Notes under the pieces: generated by a model
What the model saw: the letters and a program-made list of their open reading frames with translations, nothing else
Databases searched by the model: none
Told to the model about the DNA's origin: nothing
Shown here: piece by piece, positions 56,881-64,000 of the stretch
Numbering within the stretch: the first letter of the stretch is position 1
Layout of the letters: each line of letters begins with the position of its first letter
Position numbers and translations under genes: made by a program
DNA from: Prorocentrum cordatum
Lineage: Eukaryota; Sar; Dinophyceae; Prorocentrales; Prorocentraceae
Length of the DNA stretch: 64,000 nucleotides
Direction of reading: 5' to 3'
Assembly (NCBI GenBank): GCA_963575745.1
Contig: CAUYUJ010016059.1
Span: 912,849 to 976,848, forward strand

Positions 56881-57280
56881 GAGGAAGTCCAGCGACTCAG
56901 ACTGGGCCCCCCTGGCCCACAGCTTACAACAACAACAACAAATGTTTGAAGACTGTTCGCTCTTATCTGCTCGCGCGTCACTCAACATGCACACCTCGAT
57001 CCCGCGAAACCTGCGATACCCGCCCCGGAACAACACGAAGTATCCCTTATACTTGAATCTCACCAGCGGCGTTAGCCCAATACCTACCCACTGCGCATTC
57101 AAAATCGCGCTCTCGCGTTGGACCTCCTCGCAAAGTATAGAAGAATCGCGCTCTCGCGTTGGGCTTCCCCCGATGTACTGATGCGCCGTCATTGAAACGC
57201 CGCGGTCAAAAAAACACGCAAGAATCACGCATTCGCCCTGGGCGTGCGTTTTACGTGGGAATCGCGGCGTCGCTCGGGAC
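56881..57280. other. No gene recognised
   Basis: Unique sequence with short repeated pieces (atcgcgctctcgcgttgg at about 57100 and 57145). A CAACAACAA run lies at 56926-56940. Confidence 0.4.
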
Positions 57281-57284
57281 CCCC

Positions 57285-57520
57285 TCGCGATCCATGCAGG
57301 ACTAATGCTGCAACGACCCGCCCGCTCGACCCGGCCATCGGGGCCCGCCCGCCCGACCCGCGCGCCAGGGCCCGCCCAGCCGACCCGCCCGTCTGAATCA
57401 GCCGCTTGCGCTCTTGCGCCAAACGCCGCGCTGTCTAATCATCATGCTTTTCCCTTGCCCCGTCTCTGCCCCCTCCCTTCCCGTGTTCCAAGGACTGCGC
57501 CAACTACGCGTGGGAGGTAA
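57285..57520 (+). repeat. Dispersed repeat R1, copy 2
   Basis: Matches 52945-53190, including ctgcaacgacccgcccgctc and actgcgccaactacgcgtgg versus gctgcgccaatcacacgtgg. Confidence 0.7.
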
Positions 57521-58500
57521 GGAAGCTACACCGTCGATGGGGACTACGACTGAAGACGAAAAGTGCGGGCACCGAAGGTTTTGCACGCACGCGCTGTAAG
57601 ACAAAGGGGCTAGGAGCGAAAAACATGAACAGTATAATGGTTGTCGTTGTTGAGTTGTCACTGGTGAAGGATAGCTGTCACCTGGCGTGGACCCCCGCCA
57701 ACTTTTTATAGCGAAAACTGTACGTGTAGATGTATGCGTACGTGCGCACATATATTTATACATATACACGCATGTTTGGAACGGCGCGCCATCTACGTGG
57801 ATCACACTACGGTTGAATGTCTTTCGGGGGTAAACTCTGTTTCTGTTTCTCTGTTCAGACCCAAACCTCTGACAACGGTCTGATTCATGTCTGCCCTGGA
57901 ACTCTGATTCAAGTCTGGCCCTCAGCGCCAACTCCGATCTAGGTATGACTGCAACTCTGATTTAACTCTGACCCTACGGCCCAAGTCTGATGTAGGTCTG
58001 ACTGGGAACTCTAAACTAAGTATGCTAATGGTTCGGTCTGGGCCAGCCGAAACCAATGTCGCGGCGTCGGCGCAGAACGTTGCCGGCTCGGCCCGGTGCG
58101 CGCGCGTCTTCAAGAACAACAGAAGGAATGCGTAAGCCAAGCGGCATGTCATGGCTGGGGGCCCAGCCGCCAGCTTCCGCACGCTGCGAACTGGGCCCGC
58201 CTGCGCACGCCGCCCTGCGGCAAGGTTCAGGCTAAGGCCTGCGCGGGGGGCGCGGCGCAGCGCCCCCCGCCTGCGCGGCCATGCCCAAAACTGCTCAACG
58301 GCAGCTGGGGCGAAAGAAGGCTCACTCGAGGCTCGCTCCTCAGGGCTGCCGGCTGCCGCGCCGCGACAGGATGCGAATCGCGGTGACCGCCCCAGTTCTC
58401 GCCGCCCGCCCGAGACAGCTCGGGGGCAGGGCGCGGAGAGGAGAAGCGCAGCACTTTTCGGAAGGCTCGGGGGCGCGGGAGGTGCTCTGGGAGGCGCCCA
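57521..58500. other. No gene recognised; ctctgattcaagtctgg repeats
   Basis: 57840-58020 has degenerate units around ctctgatttaagtctgacc. 58090-58500 is GC-rich sequence with frames but no motifs. A related gaggtctgtttg repeat lies at 59330-59470. Confidence 0.4.
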
Positions 58501-59220
58501 TAACGAAGGCGGGGGCAAGAGGCAAGAAAGGAACGATCGCGAGAACGAATGCGGAGGCGAGAGCAAAAACCGGGGTGGAAAGAGGGGGGGGATGGGCGAT
58601 AATGAGGGCGAAAACGAAGGCAAGACTGAAGGCGGAAATGGGGGCGGGAATGAGGGCGAGAGCGAGGGCGGGAACGAAGGCGGGGACCAAAGCGGGAACC
58701 AGGGCGAGAACGAGGGAGATGAAGAGGGCGGGGGGCGAGGGCGGGAACGAGGGCAAGAACGAGGGCGAGAACGAGGGCGGGAACGAAGGCGGGAACGAGG
58801 GCGGGAACAACGGCGAGAACAAGAGCGGGAGAGACAGCGGGAACGACGACGGGAGCAACGGCGGGAGCGAAGGCGAAAACGAGGGAGAGAACGAGGGCGA
58901 AAACGAAGGCGAAAACGGCGGGAACGAGGGCGAGAACAAGGGCGGAAACGAAGGCGGGAACGAAGGCGGGGACCAAAGCGGAAACCGGGAGAGAGCGAGG
59001 GAGGTGAAGAGGGCGGGGACGACGGCGGGAACGAGGGCGAGAACGAGGGCGAGAACGAGGGAAGGAACGAGGGCGAGAACGAAGGCGGGGACCAAAGCGG
59101 GAACGAAAGCGGGAACGAGGGCGAAAACGATTGCACAACGAGGGCGAAAACGAGGGCGAGAACGAGGGCGGGAACGAGGGCGGGAACGAGGGCGGGAGCG
59201 AAGGCGGGAATAGAGGGCGG
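58500..59220 (+). repeat. 6/12-bp minisatellite GGGCGAGAACGA
   Basis: Units gggcgagaacga and gggcgggaacga, with aaggcgggaac variants, run for about 700 bp. Frames such as (NEGE)n, (RARTRAGT)n or Pro/Ser/Phe-rich on the minus strand are produced by the 12-bp period. Confidence 0.9.
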
Positions 59221-59520
59221 GGGGCCGCCTCTGGCGCCTCCGGGATGATTCCGGGTGCCTTGGCAATTTCCCGGGCGCCTCCGGGGAACCTCCGGGGAAC
59301 CTCTGGGGACCTTCCGGGGAACCTCTGGGAGGTCTGTTTGAAGTTTGTTTGAGGTATGTTTGGGGTCTGTGTAAGGTCTGTTCGAGGTCTGTTTTGGGCC
59401 TAACTCTGATTGAGGCCTGTTTGGAGTCTCGTTAAGGTCCGTTCGAAGTCTGGCCGAAACTCTGTTTCAAATATGATTTCCCCGGGCGGCCCTTGGGTTC
59501 CCCGGGCGGCTTCCGGGCGG
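59221..59520 (+). repeat. Spacer with cctccggggaacctc and aggtctgttt repeats
   Basis: Two short-period repeats, ctccggggaac (59275-59335) and ggtctgtttgaggt (59335-59470), separate the two halves of the minisatellite. Confidence 0.7.
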
Positions 59521-59900
59521 CCCCGGAACGAGGGCGAGAACGAAGGCGGGAACGAGGGCGGGAACGAGGGCGGCAAAGAGGGCGAAAACGAGGGCGGGAA
59601 TGAACGCGGGACCGAAGGCGGGAACGAGAGAGGAAACGAGGGCGAGAACGAGGGCGGGAACGAGGGCGGGAACGAGGGCAGGAGCGAGGGCGAAAACGAG
59701 GGCGAGAACGAGGGCGGGAGCGAAGGCGGGAACGAGGGCGAGAACGAGGGCGGGAGCGACGGCGGGAACTAGGGCGGGAGCGACGGCGGGAGCGAAGGCG
59801 AAAACGAGGGCGGGAGCGAAGGTTGGAACGAGGACGGGGACAAAGGCGGGAGCGAAGGCGGGAACGACGGTGAAAGCAAGGACGGGAATCAACGGCGAAG
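59521..59900 (+). repeat. Second block of the GGGCGAGAACGA minisatellite
   Basis: Same unit as 58500-59220, starting after gcggccccggaacgagggcg; it fades into caaaggcgggagcgaaggcg variants. Confidence 0.9.
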
Positions 59901-60310
59901 GCGAGAAATAGGGCTGAAATGAAAATGGCCGAGGGCGGAAACGAGGTCGGGCGCGGGTCCTGGAACGAGGGGGAAACGAGGGCGATAACGACGGCGGGAT
60001 ATTGAGGCCGAGGAGCGAAGACTGACGCCCGATACGGAGGAGGGGGAGGGGGGGGATGAGGAGGACGAGGAGGAGGAACAAAAGGACGAAGGGAGGAATG
60101 GGGGCCGAGGGCGGAGGAAAGACAACACGTGGAAGGCGACGGCGACCGCGGGAGGAGGAAACGGGATCAGGGAGGCCAGGGGGGGAGGAAGAGGAGGAGG
60201 AGGAGGAGGAGGAGGAGGAGGAGGAGGAGGAGCGACCGTACCAGGAAAGGACGAGACGAGGGCAAGCGGGCAAGACGCGGGAAGAGGGCAAGTGACCACG
60301 AGTCCGCTTG
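59901..60310 (+). repeat. Purine-rich GGA tract
   Basis: Degenerate purine sequence with a GGA/AGG run at 60190-60232. No gene; ends at the 3' end of the minus-strand LINE. Confidence 0.7.
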
Positions 60311-60316
60311 TCTCGA

Positions 60317-63091
60317 CTATGGCCGCATCGCGTGCCGTGCAGCAGCTAAGCACTCGGTGCCTGTAGTGTAAAGAAGCGCGGCGCGGGGCGCGGCGTGCGT
60401 AATGATACGCAGTTTGTTGTAAAAGTGAAATGAAAGGGCTGTCCTGCGAACAGCTTCTGAAATATAGTGCTCTGGGTTTGCGTGTTGCTCTGACGTCCCT
60501 AGGCCAATTCGCACGAGGGGGTCCGAGGAGAGAAAGGAACGAGGTAACGCGAGGAAGTGCAGAAGGCGGGGACAGGTGAGGTAATGGCCGAGACGGTCTG
60601 GGCAAGCTACGCACCCGAGCAGACACGTGCGGCGCGGTCCAAATGGGAATCGGTGGCTGGTCCACCATGCTCCCGCTAGTGTTTTAAAGACAGCCCAGCG
60701 GATGGCCGGTGCTTTCTTTGAAAGGAAATCAGATAGCTCCTTCCAGCGAGTTGACAGGGCTGGAGGAAGCACGACATCTGGAAGAGCCGACGAGAGGCGG
60801 CGCGCTAGGGTCTCTGCGAACTTGTCAGGGTAGAGGGAGGCGTGGAGGACCGAGGCGAGGGTTCGCTGGACCCTAGGACGGCGCGCTTCGTTGGTGGCAG
60901 CGGCGTGCTCGTCTGCTGCGGCGCGTTGTGCCGCGCGCCAGATGGGCGTTGAGACGGAATATGGCGGCTGACCGTCAGCAAGTTCGCGCCAGTATTCGAT
61001 GATACCTGGGCTCTTCCAAAACACAGGCGAAACCGTGGCCCGAATATGGGCCTGCCCCAACTCCGCCAGGGACATTTCTGGATTGAGCTGGTCCTGGTCC
61101 AGGACGAGCGCGCGATATAGCGGCTTCCAGTCGGGGAGCGTGGCAGTGGCAGTGCGCCATGCAGCTGCGAGTGAAAGCGTGACCAGTGAATTGGGGGAGG
61201 ACGAGGGCGACCACGAGCGAGTACCGAGGAGGTCGACGAGGCGCCAGGAGTTGGGAGGTGCACGTAAAATGTTGTGCAACGTGCTACGTTCATGCCTCAG
61301 AGATGTGGCAGGGAACGGGAAATATTGCATGAGATACGAAAGCACAGTTATAACACATGTATTATATAGTTTGATGGCAACTGAGGGGCCTGGTGCGCTC
61401 GCCGCAAGCTGCGCCACCCGAGGCCAGTATTTATCAAATGCGGCCTTCCACTGGATGTCTAGAGTGACGGCAGGCCCGATGAGTGCGCCTAAATATCGGG
61501 CATACTCTGCGATCTGAATGCGCTGCCACTCTGGGACTAGAAATTGGAGCAAGCGCTGAGTGAGAGATTGCACGGCGGGCGAGAAAGCGGCCCACAGGGG
61601 CGCGATCACTGTCTTCTGAATCTGAAGTTCGAGTCCTGCGAGAGTAGCAATGGCCCGAAAAGGGGGAAGGAGGAAAGGGAGGGACCCAAGGCGAGCAAGG
61701 ACAAGGCCCAGATCATCTGCGCAGGCGCCGAGCTTGTTGGATCCAGGAAGACGGTTCAAAATCTGGACTAGCTGACGGATGGGGGCATCAAACGCCAGGG
61801 CCCAGATCGATCCTGAAAGAGGACAGCCCTGAAGCACCCCAGAGCCGATTTCGAACATGTACTGAAGCTGGCCATTGACGCGGGCCCACGCCCCTGGGGA
61901 ATGGTAAAGCGCCCGAATGACATTGAGATACCCAGGGGGGACTCCGTGAGCCACCAAAGAGGCAAACAGGAATTCCCATCCTAAGGATGGGAAGGCAGCT
62001 TTGATATCGAAACTGACTCAGATGGGAAGGGCATCTAGGGCAGCTGGGGAATGGCCTGCTCTACGGGCTTCAGAATCTAGCGTCAGAACGTGCTGTCCAA
62101 AAATACGGCCCTTTACGAGCCCCTGTTGCGTGTCTATCGTTCTCTCTTTGGCCATATCCACTAAGCCCATGTTCACGACGCGGGCAATCAGTTTGGCGTC
62201 GCAGCTCTTTAGGGAGAGGGGGCGAGTGGCACCTGGAGCTCGGAATACGGCATATTGGTCCTGGGGCTCATCACCTTTTGGAAGAAACGCGAAGGCAGAA
62301 TCGTTGAACTGAAACGGAGCCAGGCCCGTTTCGAACATCTGCATCATGAGTTCATATAGGATCTGCGAGGAGCCTGGAGAGGTTGCCCATGCAGCATAAG
62401 GTATCTGGTCAGGGCCTGGGGCAGTGTGACGTACCTTACGTAGGGCTCTCTGAAAGTCCTGAAGAGCTGGAACCCGCAGGTCCGCGCAATCGAAGACGGG
62501 GAGGTGCTGGGCTAAGTACGACTGGACCGCGTTGGGGTCCACGGCCTTGCTCGAGAAGATGGGCTGCCAGTATTTCTGAAGACCTCCGAAAATGCCCTCG
62601 GGTGAGCTGGCGGTGGGGAGGGCATTGGTAGGTGTCCCCCCCCTTGGTATCCTAAGTCCTGAAAGTACGAGGCGACGACGAAATGGGTTCCAGGCCTGCG
62701 CCCGGCGCATGAGCTGCATCGCGGCCTTGCGGTTGCCGGCCTGGTCCATCTGCATCTCGGCGTGGGACTGCAGCTGGCGCTCTGTGGCGATGGCGACGCG
62801 TCTGTCGTAGTCGGCAGTAACGGCTGCATCCATAATCCTGATGTACTCGTCCCTGTTGATGAGCTCGGGCCCGTTGTCGGTGAGGCGAAGGTGAGCGGCG
62901 CCAATGTCTGTCGCGGCCATGAGGAGCGCAGCTGTATCTGAATCTTTTCGCCAAACCGTCCGAGCAATGGCCCGTAGTGAAGTCAGTCTCCCATGCTTCG
63001 CCCAGCGGCTTTGATCATGTAGTGCGGCTCGCTGCTGAAGATTACGAGTGAGGCGAGCCGCTTCTTTGATGATGAGCTTGTGTTGCTTTCA
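60317..63091 (-). pseudogene. LINE-2 copy: reverse transcriptase and C-terminal zinc motif
   Basis: The frame is continuous except for in-frame TGA codons at 62018-62020 and 63089-63091. Motifs in order: APGPDQIPYAAW, FLPKGD, TRPLSLKSCDAKLIARV, QQGLVKGRIFGQH, FDIKAAFPSLGWEF (catalytic Asp, directly after the TGA), GVLQGCPLSGSIWALAF, and ACADDLGLVL (catalytic DD; Cys where Tyr or Phe is usual). The C-terminus holds CLLGCVACPDRLGHYLTCP, a Cys/His cluster. All catalytic RT residues are present. The two stops are the only breaks over more than 900 codons, so the copy is young. Stop at 60317. Confidence 0.8.
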
Positions 63092-64000
63092 GGCTCCAGT
63101 TGGCGAGAGAGCTGCCGATGCGATGTTGTCCCGCAGGGAGTTGAAATGGCGTTGGTACGTGGGGTCATGGAAAATGAGCGGATCAATGGCCTGTTCCTCC
63201 TTCTGCGCCGCCGACGCGTTGACCAGCAGGAGGTGCAGGATCGCGTGGTCACTGAGGCCTTTGTCTGATAAGGCAGCGCCGTCTTTGTGGATCTTGAGGT
63301 GAGCGTCAACGTTCATGAGATCGATGCCCGACAGCGATACGAAGATGCGGTCAATGGCAGTAGCCGCTTGTGTGTTGGCCGAGAAGTGCGTGGGTAGGTC
63401 GTGCGTAACTTCCGTGAGCGAGGTGAACAATTGACGCCAACGCGCTTGTTCACGCCGATGCTGTCCATCAGGTGCCATCGGTCGCCAGCGTGCTGATGGA
63501 TCCTTGAAGTTAAAGGAGGGGACCGCGCTGGTGTTGAAATCACCCATGGCAATGAATAGCCGCTGTTGAGGGTTCTGTGCTGCCCACTGTCTGGAAGCAT
63601 GCCGCGCTTCCGTCACTCTCTCCATATCCGAAATCTGCAAATCGTGATTGTGCACATTCATGATGAGCGTTTCGAAGCCCGTGATGTGGTTGGCCACATG
63701 GAGAACAGCAGCCCCCCCCCCCACGAATCACTGGCCAAAGTGAAGTAGAGGTCGTCGTCATCGAGGGCGTCGGCACTAAGAAAGCGATGCCACCCTTACC
63801 GCGGTTGTGAGGGAAGCCGCTGAAGAAGACCTGATAGTCGTAGGGAAGTTTGCCAAGGTGTGATTCGAGATCGAGCTGAGTGCTGTGCACTTCTTGGAGA
63901 GCGATGAGCGACTGTTTACGCATGAAGGGAACGAGCTGCCGAATCTTTCCCCAGCGTTTGGCATCATCATGGCAGAGTAGCCCGCGAGCGTTCCAACAGA
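63089..64000 (-). pseudogene. LINE-2 copy: AP endonuclease (runs off the window edge)
   Basis: N-terminal endonuclease of the same LINE, beginning at or beyond the right edge. Motifs: WNARGLLCHDD (63995-63965), SLIALQEVHSTQ (catalytic Glu, about 63910), LFIAMGDFNTS (Asp, about 63550), AIDRIFVS, and GLSDHAILHLLLV (Asp-His, about 63260). All catalytic residues are intact. A frame change occurs at an 11-base C run (63712-63722), which is as likely a sequencing or assembly slip as a mutation. The region joins RT through the in-frame TGA at 63089. Confidence 0.75.

Noticed and set aside
58151-59266. Several >300-residue frames rich in Gly-Asn-Glu or Arg-Ala-Thr
   Set aside because: Produced by a 12-bp minisatellite; frames are equally open in all phases and show no domain.

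Overview
The window reads as nuclear DNA of a dinoflagellate. It is GC-rich, its protein-coding genes are sparse and broken into exons, and it is loaded with satellites, microsatellites and retroelements. Two introns are built from short elements with terminal inverted repeats (introner-like), and one retroelement carries a cytosine-methyltransferase-like region. No bacterial gene organisation, rRNA, tRNA or CRISPR array was seen. I cannot name the species, and I found no convincing full dinoflagellate spliced-leader sequence.

Layout. 1-8000 holds no recognisable gene, only degenerate short repeats. 8257-12118 (minus) is a lipoxygenase-like gene whose last four exons I could join with in-frame splice sites; two of its introns are introner-like. 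12780-15130, 22640-24460 and 56290-56880 carry four copies of a composite repeat: a fixed head, a pyrimidine tract, an array of ~90-bp units and a fixed tail. 16.7-22.4 kb is almost wholly simple or 14-bp repeats, including ~0.85 kb of (AGT)n. 25925-28194 (minus) is a long uninterrupted exon encoding a CYP74-like cytochrome P450 fused to a fibronectin-II-like domain and a Cys-rich tail.

29.8-50.3 kb is a nested transposon block. A plus-strand LINE (ORF1, AP endonuclease, RT) is cut in two by a ~15.5-kb minus-strand tyrosine-recombinase retrotransposon with Ngaro/PAT-type split direct repeats. That element encodes a membrane-spanning ORF, a gag-like protein, a CCCH finger, methyltransferase-like modules, RT, RNase H and a tyrosine recombinase. 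50685-52559 (minus) is a secreted thrombospondin-1-repeat gene. 52.9-60.3 kb is tandem repeats again. 60317 to the right edge (minus) is a second LINE, broken mainly by two in-frame TGA codons and one homopolymer frameshift.

Working together: lipoxygenases make fatty-acid hydroperoxides and CYP74 enzymes rearrange or cleave them. Finding both on the same strand about 14 kb apart suggests an oxylipin gene neighbourhood. The lipoxygenase appears to have lost two of the five usual metal ligands, so its activity is uncertain. Many frame breaks lie at G/C homopolymers and could be assembly errors rather than real decay.
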